This document shows positions 46,206 through 55,972 of a DNA stretch of 64,000 nucleotides, piece after piece. The position numbers and the translations under genes are program-made. Positions within the stretch are counted from its first letter, which is position 1, and each line of letters opens with the position of its first letter. The notes beneath the pieces were generated by a model. It worked only from the letters and a program-made list of their open reading frames with translations. It did no database searches and was not told the DNA's origin. The DNA is from Lota lota (Eukaryota; Chordata; Actinopteri; Gadiformes; Lotidae): contig JACYXH010000133.1 in assembly GCA_026745465.1 (NCBI GenBank), positions 37,501-101,500 of the forward strand. Direction: 5' to 3'.

Positions 46206-46599
46206 GGTTAATTTTCTGTAAAAACACATGGTAGAAAACGTATTAAATGTATGGATGCATTGCTATTTGTCAAAATTATTTTTGAATAATTTCGAAGATT
46301 CTTGCTCAATAGGATGCTACAGGTTAGACTATGGACATTGGGGATCTAACCCAGAACCTTTCAGCTTGGAGTCAAGCGTCTGGTTGAGGTTTAAATACTT
46401 TTTTTTTGTGATTTGTGATTTGTCCTAAATCACAAGGGTCCTTGGGTGAGGTACTTAGGATAGAATGAACAGTTCTTATATATGTAGTACGGTATTATGA
46501 ATAATTTTGGTATTATTAGTCAGGAAGACTCATCTACAGAGTAAAGGCATTTTCTACTTCATGTGTTTCTATTCATTATGTTTATCGGTCTCTTTATTG

Positions 46600-47285
46600 A
46601 TAACGTGCTATTTATGTTCCTGTTGGTTCTACTGTAAAGAAGGAGATGCATCAGTGACTTAGTGTCTCTACATGCTGTTTGAACTATCAAGGGTCTTTTT
46701 GTCTTTCTCTGTCTGAGCTTTTAGACATCAGATCTCTGTCTATCGTTGATATTTTAACAAAGTCTTCATCACTCAGTAGCTCCTAACAAACCAAACGTGT
46801 GACAAAGACTATGTTTGTGTGGGACAATGTGGGACATGTTACCAATGTGGAGAGGTAGTCTAAAATGTGTCTTTCTACCTTAAGAAATAAACATTCTCAC
46901 ATGTCGCTTCACATCGTATTCCCTCGTGGGACGTTAAAAAAGACTAACTCTGAGAATCGCCTTGCACCGGCTTTACCCAGTTCTATGGAGTTTCACGGTC
47001 TTTGTTGAAAGTGCATTTCATTTTCTTTGTGGTAGTTTCCAACATATTCCGCCTAAATCTGCACAGCTTGTGACTTTGTGGTGACTCCATGTTCTGCGTT
47101 GGGTGGAGCGTAGCAGGCAGCAAAGACGGTGACAGGATCACCTGCACTCGACACACATGTGTGCTCAGTTTGATTGACATCAAACACACCCCCGTGATGA
47201 CAGCCCTCCCTGCCTTCTTCACAGCAATTGGCTAAAATCCAGATTTTAGAAAAGCGCCTGTCCTGCAGTGGTTTGACTTTTGAAA
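46600..47285 (+). repeat. 650-bp segmental duplicate, copy 1
   Basis: It matches 52,020-52,690 almost base for base from TACTGTAAAGAAGGAG through GTGGGACAATGTGGGACA to CTAAAATCCAGATTTTAGAAA. An inverted pair ATTCTCA/TGAGAAT (about 46,890 and 46,951) is kept in both copies. I recognise no RNA gene or protein in it. The copies differ at a few percent of positions. Confidence 0.9.
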
Positions 47286-47334
47286 CCTAGAGCCAATCAA
47301 AATGCGGGACAACCTCTGAATATGTTGGAGGCGG

Positions 47335-47400
47335 GACAAGAGATATAAATACTGTGCATTCTCGCATCGAGCAGGACACCTGACACCTACAGTGAGGTCA
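47335..47400 (+). promoter_or_regulatory. Candidate TATA promoter
   Basis: GGAGGCGGGACAAGAGATATAAATACTG has a GC-type GGCGGG followed by a good TATA box (GATATAAATA at about 47,341). An ATG lies about 55 bp downstream (47,399), opening a 32-codon frame (MERQLIRGYSERSVNWEW...) whose sequence is not conserved in the other copies of the block. Probably the promoter of a lost or degenerate receptor gene copy. Confidence 0.35.
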
Positions 47401-47900
47401 TGGAAAGGCAGCTTATAAGAGGTTACTCTGAGAGGAGTGTAAACTGGGAGTGGAACTGGACCAACTGGTTGGTTCACAACATAATTTCCTTGTTATGAGT
47501 CAGGGGGTTTGTGTGACTCACTTTATTACAGCAGGAAGAAGACTAAGGTACTGTAGTCCACTCTGATCCGTGATATATCATTAATATGCATAACTTTGAA
47601 TCTTACCAATGGTTAGTTTTCAGTAAAAGCACACGGTTAAAAACGTTAGTAAATATATGTTTGCATTGCTATTTGTAAAAATTGCTATTGAATAATTTTG
47701 AGATTCTTGCTCTATAGGATGCTACAGGTTAGAATGTGGACATTAGGGATCGAACCCAGAACCTTTTAGCTTGGAGTAAAGTGTCAGGTTGAGGTTTAAA
47801 TACTTTTTTTTCTTCTGATTAAGGATTTGTCCTAAATCACAAGTGTCCTTGAGTGACTTTAAAGGTACTTAGGATGAAATATATATTTGTTATATTTGTA
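47395..47900 (+). repeat. NLR-locus block, copy 2
   Basis: A near copy of 45,965-46,440, including GGAACTGGACCAACTGGTTG, AGGAAGAAGACTAAGGTACT and the downstream ATGCTACAGGTTAGA stretch. No intact coding exon was found. Confidence 0.8.
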
Positions 47901-47924
47901 GTGTGGAATTTTGATTAATTAGGG

Positions 47925-48690
47925 TGTCGAGGACGAAGTCCAAGACAACCTCTTGTTATTGCTGGTATTATTATTATTATTAGTCTGCCGCCGAAATTCG
48001 ACTTACACAGCCTAAACCACTTGATAAATTCTTATAAAAACTTAATAGAGCTGTAGAGGAGGACTACAGAAGATCTGTGTGAAAAAACTGCACTGATTGG
48101 CCCAAAGGTGGCGCTATTGCAATCGTCCAAAATTGGCAAATCATATCTCCACAATACTTTGACCTACAGTCATGAAACTTTGACCATAGATGCATCTTCT
48201 CATGCTGAACAAATATGCCTCAATAACCTATGACTTCCGCCATGATGGATTTTCCGCCATTTTGAATTTTGTGAAAAACATGAAAAAATGTAAAAGCCCT
48301 AGGTTTTTTGAGATACACTGAAATCCTTGGGTACACATAATCTTTGGACCAATATCTTTAATCTATCCTTTTGAAAAGTCTGTGCAATAAAACTTAAGGC
48401 CCCCAGGAGACATTAACTTTGAAAGAAGGTGACATGAAAAAATGTAAAAGCCCTAGGTTTTTTGAGATACACTGAAATCCTTGGGTACACATAATCTTTG
48501 GACCAATATCTTTAATCCATCCTTTTGAAAAGTCTGTGCAATAAAACTTAAGGCCCCCAGGAGACATTAACTTTGAAAGAAGGTGTGGCTTAACAACGCC
48601 GAACACAAAAATGCTTATATTGACATCAAGGTGGAGTCCTATGATCTTGGCTCCAATACAAACGTTGTTCAAGATTAAATTCTGAACAAC
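47925..48690. repeat. Repeat with a 163-bp internal tandem duplication
   Basis: About 163 bp starting ACATGAAAAAATGTAAAAGC (48,270 and 48,432) is present twice in tandem, almost identical. The surroundings (GGCGCTATTGCAATCGTCCA, CATATCTCCACAATACTTTG) look like an interspersed fish repeat I cannot name. Preceded by a (TTA)n run at 47,965-47,980. Confidence 0.8.
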
Positions 48691-49335
48691 ATGGTACCCA
48701 TGTATTTTCAATTGGGGCGTGGCATAAAAAAGGGCGTGGCTTCTGACTAAAATGACCACAGTTCCTAGAGGAAGTGTTGGATTTGAGCGGGATCAACTGT
48801 CACACAATCAGGATTATAAACCTCAAATGCTTAAATAAGATATAAGTTGATTGACAAAACAACATGGCCGCCAGATGAAAAAAAGAGAAAACAAAATTAA
48901 AATTCTTTTTCCCACATCAAGGAATACTCCTATGATCTTAAGTGAAATTGATGAATTGTTGGCCATGAAATTCTACACAAGATGAAGTTTTCAATTTTTC
49001 AATTTTCCTGAAACAACATGGCCGCAAGAGGCTAACAACGGTCTAAATGGACGTAAATGCGTTTTTCGACATCTGTATGGATTCTTATGATCTTGTGTCC
49101 AATATAAAAGTTGTTGGGCATAACATTCTGAACAAGATTACTATTTGTGATTTTAATTTTGGTAAAACAACATGGCCGCCAGAAGCAAAAAACCATCCCA
49201 ATGGGCTTACAATGCGTTTTAAAAAATCTATATGGACTCTAATCATCTTGACTATAATAGAAAAGTTGTTCATCATGAAATTCCGAACAAGATAGATTTC
49301 TCACTTTTCCAATTATGCCCAAAAACATGGCTGCC
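48670..49335. repeat. Degenerate 154-bp tandem array with AACATGGCCGCC core
   Basis: The string AACATGG(C)CGC occurs at 48,861, 49,015, 49,169 and 49,324 (as CTGCC in the last), spaced 154, 154 and 155 bp, with a related AACATGG at 48,688. Between the cores the units share ATGATCTT, GTTGTT and ATTCTGAACAAGAT in order but are otherwise diverged. The core's reverse complement contains CCATGTT, like a YY1 site. Confidence 0.8.
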
Positions 49336-49339
49336 AGAG

Positions 49340-49981
49340 GCTCAAACCGGTTAGAATGTTGTGATTCCAATCCCATTGAACCACTCTAACTATCATTATT
49401 TTCATACTGTATGACAATATATAAAACTTTACTCTCACTTTTCTAAACAGTGTTTGATCAAAGTAAACCTAAGGTGTCTTTATCTTCGTACTGTATGACA
49501 ATATATAAAACTTTTCTCTCACTTTTCTAAACACTGTTTGATCAAAGTAAACCTAAAGTGTGTGTGTGTCTGAAGCTGTCATTACATTAAAAACAATCCA
49601 TTACAGTGTTTGTTCAAGGTAAACCTAAACTGTGTGTGTGTGTCTGAAGCTGTCATTACATTAACAACAACCCATTAATTATCATTATCTTCATACTGTA
49701 TGACAATATATAAAACTTTTCTCTCACTTTTCTAAACAGTGTTTGATCAAAGTAAACCTAAAGTGTGTGTGTGTGTGTGTCTGAAGCTATCATTTCTTTA
49801 AAAACAGTTTAGAATAAAATCATAACTGCCATAGCTAGTGTGTGTATGTGTGTGTGTGTGTGTGTGTGTGTTTCTGAAGCTGTCATTTAATTAAAAACAC
49901 CCCATGCAACTACTCTTACTATCATTATCTTCATACTATATGACAATATATATTACTTTCTTGATTTAAAGCAAAAGCAAT

Positions 49982-50020
<39 letters not shown>

Positions 50021-50605
50021 TGAAGCTGTCATTACATTAAAAACAACCCATTTACTATCATTATCTTCATACTATATGACAATATATACTTCCTTGATTC
50101 AAACCTAAAACAATACTTTGTGTGTGTGTGTCTGAAGCTGTCACTACATTAAAAACAACCCATTTACTATCATTCTCTTCATACTGTATGACAATATATA
50201 ATACTTTTGTCTCACTTTTCTAAACAGTGATCTTTTGTCTCACTTTTCTAAACAGTGTTTTTTCAAAGTAAACCTAAAGTGTGTGTGTGTCTGAAGATGT
50301 CATTACATTAAAAACAATCCATTTACTATCATTATCTTCATACTGTATGACAATATATAATACTTTTCTCTCACTTTTCTAAACAGTCTAAAGTGTGTGT
50401 GTGTCTGAAGCCGTCATTACATTAAAAACAATCCATTACAGTGTTTGATCAAAGTAAACCTAAAGTGTGTGTGTGTGTGTCTGAAGCTGTCATTACATTA
50501 AAAACAACCCATTTACTATCATTATCTTCATACTGTATGACAATATATAATACTTTTCTCTCACTTTTCTAAACAGTGTTTGATCAAAGTAAAGCTTATT
50601 CCTTG
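49340..50605 (+). repeat. Satellite-like array with embedded GT runs, about nine units
   Basis: Units of about 100-180 bp share TATCATTATCTTCATACTGT, GACAATATATAAAACTTTTC, AACAGTGTTTGATCAAAGTA and a (GT)n run, followed by CTGAAGCTGTCATTACATTA. GT length differs between units (about 5 to 17 repeats). No gene. Confidence 0.92.
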
Positions 50606-51640
50606 ATTTAAACCAAAAACTATACAGTACAATGTCAGCAGTAAGCACTGACCTAACTGTTTGCAATGTTGATGCAATACACTTGCCACTTTTGTGTGTG
50701 TGTGTGTCTAAATGCTATGTCGGTTATAATTCTATTTTAAAGCGTTAAAGAAGCGTAAATGCTGAACCCTGACTTTGATACACTTTCACAAAACATCGAA
50801 GGCGAATCACCGCAATTAAGCTGAGGCTATTCCAACCTCATCAACTGTATAAAATCTTTAAAAGTCTTACTGCTCTGCCTCGTCTGCATAAGCCTCGACA
50901 CCCGCTAAATGCTGCTTGCAGCTTTAATTATTATTATTATTAATAATTATATTATTATTAGACAGGAAGACGGCCATCTTGGTTAGTGAAGGTGTTTAAA
51001 CGTCATCTTGTACTGGGTCTTGTTCACTGTGGGCCTGCATTACAAATCTGGTTGTGATGTCATACGACATGAGGAAGTCCATATATGGTCACGCCTTCAG
51101 AGCGGTGTAACCAGCACAGGGAACAGTAGGTTTGATATCTGCATGGTGAACTTGATCTTGATCTGACACATGTGAAGCCCTTAGAGACCTTCTGTGTGGA
51201 ATGATGAATAGTTATTAAATGGTTATTAGAAAGGTCTGGGCAGCATCTCCACATCCTTCCCTTATTGAGAATGAGCATCATGTTTATCTGGTAAGCTGCT
51301 GCTCATGAAGCCTAGGAACTTTCTGATGACCTGCCTAGAAGGGGTGTAACAAAACATGAAGGAAACCACACGATAAGAATCCAACCCGACTACATTCAGA
51401 TCAATTCCTCAGTCTAGGAGAATTCAAGGGGTGTGTGTTGTGTGTAAGAGTGAACGCTGTAGGCATCACGTCACCACAGATACTAATCGGCCTGAGGTTC
51501 AAAATACACTTTTGCACTTGCGGCAGTTTCCTGATTGCTCTTCTGAGGAGAGAAATTTTCCATTGTATTGATTGTATTGATTTATACGTACACATCGACA
51601 CATGGTAAGTGTTCGTATAAAAAAGACACTAACCTGTCTT
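50606..51640. other. Spacer, no gene seen
   Basis: Contains an ATT-type run (50,928-50,968) and a segment (51,190-51,290) related to 59,470-59,530 next to the receptor gene (GTTATTAAATGGTTATTAGA; CTTATTGAGAATGAG versus CTTATTAAGAATTAG). No coding evidence. Confidence 0.6.
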
Positions 51641-51644
51641 TAAA

Positions 51645-52012
51645 GGATGGAGGAGGATTCTACATGGAGGTGTTAAGTAGTGTGTGAGCAGACAGAGCTC
51701 AGACAGCTAGAGGAGGATTCTACATGGAGGTGTTCAGTAGTGTGTGAGCAGACAGAGCTCAGACAGCTAGAGGAGGATTCTACATGGAGGTGTTCAGTAG
51801 TGTGTGAGCAGACAGAGCTCAGACAGCTAGAGGAGGATTCTACATGGAGGTGTTCAGTAGTGTGTGAGCAGACAGAGCTCAGACAGCTAGAGGAGGATTC
51901 TACATGGAGGTGTTCAGTAGTGTGTGAGCAGACAGAGCTCAGACAGCTAGAGGAGGATTCTACATGGAGGTGTTGAGAATTGTGTGAGCAGACAGAGCTC
52001 AGACAGCTAGAG
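51645..52012 (+). repeat. 60-bp minisatellite, about 6 copies
   Basis: The unit is GAGGAGGATTCTACATGGAG followed by GTGTTCAGTAGTGTGTGAGC and AGACAGAGCTCAGACAGCTA, exactly 60 bp and nearly invariant. The 98-codon open frame across it is a repeat artefact, since 60 is a multiple of three. Confidence 0.95.
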
Positions 52013-52019
52013 GAGGTGT

Positions 52020-52700
52020 TATGCTCCTTTTCATTTTACTGTAAAGAAGGAGCTGCATCAGTGACTTAGTGTCTCTACGTGCTGTTTGAACTATCAAGTG
52101 TCTCTTAGTTTTTCTCTGTCTGAGCTTCTAGACATCAGAGTTCTCTGTCTATCTTTCGTATTTGAACAAAGTCTTCATAACTGAGCAGACTCCAACAAAC
52201 CAAATGTGGGACAAAGAGTATGTTTGTGTGGGACAATGTGGGACACGTTACCAATGTGGAGAGGTAGTCTAAAATGTGTCTTTCTACCTTAAGAAATAAA
52301 CATTCTCACATGTCGCTTCACATTGTATTCCCTCGTGGGACGTTGAAAAAGACTAACTCTGAGAATCGCCTTGCACCGGCTTTAACCAGTTCTAAGGAGT
52401 TTCACAGTCTTTGTTGTAAGTGCATTTCATTTTCTTTGTGGTAGTTTCCAACATATTCTGCCTAAATCTGCACAGCTTGTGACTTTGTGGTGACTCCATG
52501 TTCCACGTTGGGTGGAGCATAGCAGGCAGCAAAGACGGTGACAGGTTCACCTGCACTCGACACACATGTGTGCTCAGTTTGATCCACATCAAACACACCC
52601 CCGTGATGACAGCCTTCCCTGCCTTCTTCACAGCCATTGGCTAAAATCCAGATTTTAGAAAGGCGTCTGTCCTGCAGTGATTTTACTTTTAGAAGCTAGA
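52020..52700 (+). repeat. 650-bp segmental duplicate, copy 2
   Basis: Partner of 46,600-47,285. The match ends near 52,690, before the position of the TATA box found next to copy 1, so the promoter candidate was not duplicated with it or has been lost. Confidence 0.9.
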
Positions 52701-52844
52701 AACTAGAAACTCGTATAAAATGTTATTTAAATGTTTATCTGATGAAGTTAACTTGTCACACTGCTGTTATTCAAAATTAAACTACTTTATTGCTGATGAG
52801 TAATTCAGCAGATTCTTTATCTAAAGAGACTGCCAGTGAAGTAA

Positions 52845-53130
52845 AATACAGGTCATACAGAAGCAGGTAGGGTTAGATAGTACAGAGACAGGTCATTAAA
52901 GAGCAGGTAGGGGTTAGACAGTACATAGACTGGTCATTAAGGAGCAGGTAGGGGTTAGACAGTACAGAGACAGGTCATTAAGGAGCAGGTAGAGGTTAGA
53001 CAGTACAGAGACAGGTCATTAAGGAGCAGGTATGGGTTAGACAGTACAGACACAGGTCATTAAGGAGCAGGTATGGGTTAGACAGTACATAGACAGGTCA
53101 TTAAGGAACAGGGAGGGGTTACACAGTACA
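52845..53130 (+). repeat. About 41-bp minisatellite, seven copies
   Basis: The unit is CAGGTCATTAAGGAGCAGGT followed by AGGGGTTAGACAGTACAGAGA. The copies differ by single bases. Confidence 0.95.
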
Positions 53131-53539
53131 GAGACGGGTTGTAACAAAGTCCTTTACTGCATGCCAACTATGTGGCTGCCACACTCCACTTAGCTGACTT
53201 TTATTAGGATCCTCCAGACAAGGATACAGTGTGGTGTTCAGTCTCCTTCCTCATTTGCTCTGTCTTCCACACTGATGAGCCCAGCAGCTCAATCTTTACT
53301 CTCAGAACCTTTAGAACCGTGTTAATTAACGTACCGTTTAGTGAGGTCAGTTTGGTTCATGTTGTGGACTTTTATTGTGGACTTTTATTGGTAAAATTAG
53401 TTACTTATTGATGGTTTTATGTCTGTCCATAACGGTTTAGCACACTGACCTATAGACTATTAATGCTCTAGTGACTATGATCTACTGGAAGAGATAGTTC
53501 AGTGTTTCAGAAGTTGAAAGAGAAATAAAGAATTGTTCT

Positions 53540-53775
53540 TATAATGATAGGTATATGATCTAGACATATATAGTGATAGAGTGTATGAGATCTAGACATA
53601 GATAGTGATAAAATGTGTGTGTATGAGAGCTAGACATAGATAGTGACAGAGTGTGTATGTGATATAGCCATTTATAGTGATAGAGTGTATATTAGTGATC
53701 TAGACAAAGATAGTGATAGAGTGTGTGTGTATGAGATGTCGACATAGATAGTGATGGAGTGTGTGTGTATATCAG
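53540..53775 (+). repeat. About 40-bp minisatellite, five copies
   Basis: Degenerate units of GATCTAGACATAGATAGTGA followed by TAGAGTGTGTGTGTATGA, with variable GT length. Confidence 0.85.
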
Positions 53776-53839
53776 GCAGGAGGAGGATAGGAAGTCTTCA
53801 CTGCAGTAATTTCACATTCAGTATTTAAAAATAATCCAC

Positions 53840-54120
53840 AGAAACAATATGTAGTTGTGTTTGTGTCCAGGTCTCCTGTCTACTATGAATGAGGAGAGAG
53901 GAGGGGTAAAAAATCACTCTGTCTGGGGAACATGGCCACCAGAGCAAAGCTAAGAGGTAAGAAGAGAATCTCTCACTGTCTGTGACTGTTGTCCATCTCA
54001 GAGCTCAGCAGTGATATATCATGGGTCCATCATTAGTCTGAGTAAAAGCTGTGTGTGTGTGTGTGTGTTGTGTTGAAGCCCAGAGCAGCAGGAGAGATCA
54101 GACTCCCCATGGACTAAGTT
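53840..54120 (+). pseudogene. Possible relic of NOD-like receptor 5' exons
   Basis: GAAACAATATGTAGTTGTGT with TTGTGTCCAGGTCTCC (53,843) recurs at 59,652 beside the receptor gene. It is followed by ATGAATGAGGAGAGAGGAGG, then AAGCTAAGAG and a donor GTAAGAAG (53,957). A later stretch AGCCCAGAGCAGCAGGAGAG resembles the short linker exons of fish receptor genes. The reading frames are short and interrupted, so at most a decayed exon pair. Confidence 0.35.
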
Positions 54121-54454
54121 GTCCTAAGTATTGATTAGAGATTAATATTAGGGCTGTAGTCAACCAAATAAAATCTTAGATTGACTTGAATTCAACCAAC
54201 TCTACGACCAATCGATCGGTCGATGGCGAAAAAATGAAAACAATCAAATCTCTAGATCATTATCTCTAGGTCAACTTAATCGGCTACAGTGCATTATCCT
54301 CTATCTGCTGGCATAAATATCACATAAGGGCTGTTTGGTTGAAGTCAGTGGCTTTCAGATCCACTCGGTCCGAGTCCGACTCGGTTACAGCAGAGCTTCA
54401 ATTTAAAGCGGGTCACACACCAGACGAGTCACGTAGTAGAAAGACAACACATGT

Positions 54455-54615
54455 CGGAAGAATGGGTTTTAGGTTTTGTTCTGTGTTTAATATAATGGGT
54501 CCCAATGGAAGAATGGGTTTTAGGTTTTGTTCTGTGTTTAATAGAATGGGTCCCAATGGAAGAATGGGTTTTAGGTTTTGTTCTGTGTTTAATATAACGG
54601 GTCCCAATGGATGCC
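54455..54615 (+). repeat. 50-bp minisatellite, three copies
   Basis: Three copies of GGAAGAATGGGTTTTAGGTT followed by TTGTTCTGTGTTTAATATAATGGGTCCCAAT. The open frames on both strands are artefacts of the repeat. Confidence 0.95.
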
Positions 54616-54619
54616 GCTG

Positions 54620-55850
54620 AGATTCATGCCAAGGTGCCAATTCTGATATGTTCACACTCAAGCCTATCGAGAGTTAAACACGAAAGCTGACGGAGCATCG
54701 CAGACAACATAAAAAATAAAAACATACTTATGCCTTACGATTTTAGCTGATATTCCAACATACTTTCACTTACTTTACACTTTGCATACTTTTTTTTGTC
54801 CTTTTGAACCAAATGCTGCCAGACCCACGACTTCTTTGGAAACAATTAGTTTGGAGAAGAGTAAATATTCAGTGAAACCGGGGTGTTTTGACCTCTTGTC
54901 TTATAAGTCTTATAGTCTATTAAACCATATGATTATTAATACAGAAATAAGGGAGCCGTCAACATCATTTTTTTATATAATTAATGTTAGTTCTAATACA
55001 ATAGCCTACACTTAAACATGAAATACATCAGTCTGCATTTGTCCCTCCCACCCCCGAAAATAATGGATTAAGAAGCTTTCTTGTCTACGACATTTGTGTT
55101 TTTCATTGCAGCCTGCAATTTAAAAAATGAAAACCAATGCAAGGCGAAAAGTATAAAGATACCAGCAAGTCATGAGAGGGTACCTCAAAACCCCTTTGTA
55201 GGTCTCTGTATCGCGTTTGGAACAAAAGCCCTTCTACATATTAAAGTGATAGGAAATGGTATTATTCTCAACACTAAATTATTGATGATGGTTTATCTGC
55301 ATGCATGAAACACACGTCATATAAATTCGTAATGGGAAGAAATATTCTAACCAATAAAGAATCAGCAAGTAGCCTTAAGGAAGTGTGTGAGTGTAACGGG
55401 TTATTATAAATATTGTCTTGGTATTTGCGGTTCGCTTTTGTTCTCTTTTGGCCTATGCTGGACGCTGTTACTTGGGTTGGGCATTCATTGATTAGTAGCG
55501 GAATGAACGTTGCATTTGTCGCACTCGTGAAATGCACTTGTTAAATGCTAAGTCAAAGTGAATACGTTTTCCGATATAAATTGTATACATAACCCTTTAG
55601 AATAGATATGGTTAAATTTAAATGATATGGTGTTTAATAAAATGTTATTGTAAACATTTGTTATAAATGTGTATTAGTTATTTGTATTTGAGCTAATGCC
55701 GAAGTCAAAGCTGTTAGCTCATTTCTGTGTCGTGTACATATCTATTTTAAGTTATTGTGTAAGTCATTTATTTTTATGCATATATATATAGCACTTGTTA
55801 AATGCTACACAGTGAGACAGGCAGACGGCTGTTCATTTGATTTTCTTTCA
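54620..55850. other. Upstream region of the CARD receptor gene
   Basis: AT-rich. A stretch at 55,105-55,215 (GCCTGCAATTTAAAAAATGA, GATACCAGCAAGTCATGAGA) is duplicated at 58,722-58,815 inside intron 3 of the receptor gene. A (TA)n string lies at 55,783-55,791. No other gene is supported. Confidence 0.6.
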
Positions 55851-55972
55851 TTACAGAATAAAACAATGAACACGATGATGGATGCAGAGTGAAAACAACG
55901 CAGAAGAGAACTGTTGCATGAGGGAAAAACGAAAGTATATGGAATCGGCGCTGAGCCACGTTACAATAAACA

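Noticed and set aside
46880-47000. Possible small nuclear RNA (AACTCTGAGAATCGCCTTGC looked U5-like)
   Set aside because: No Sm site, no conserved loop and no proper 3' stem. Only a short string resemblance, although the segment is duplicated at 52,300.
51680-51976. 98-codon repeat protein
   Set aside because: Same artefact as above, from a 60-bp minisatellite.
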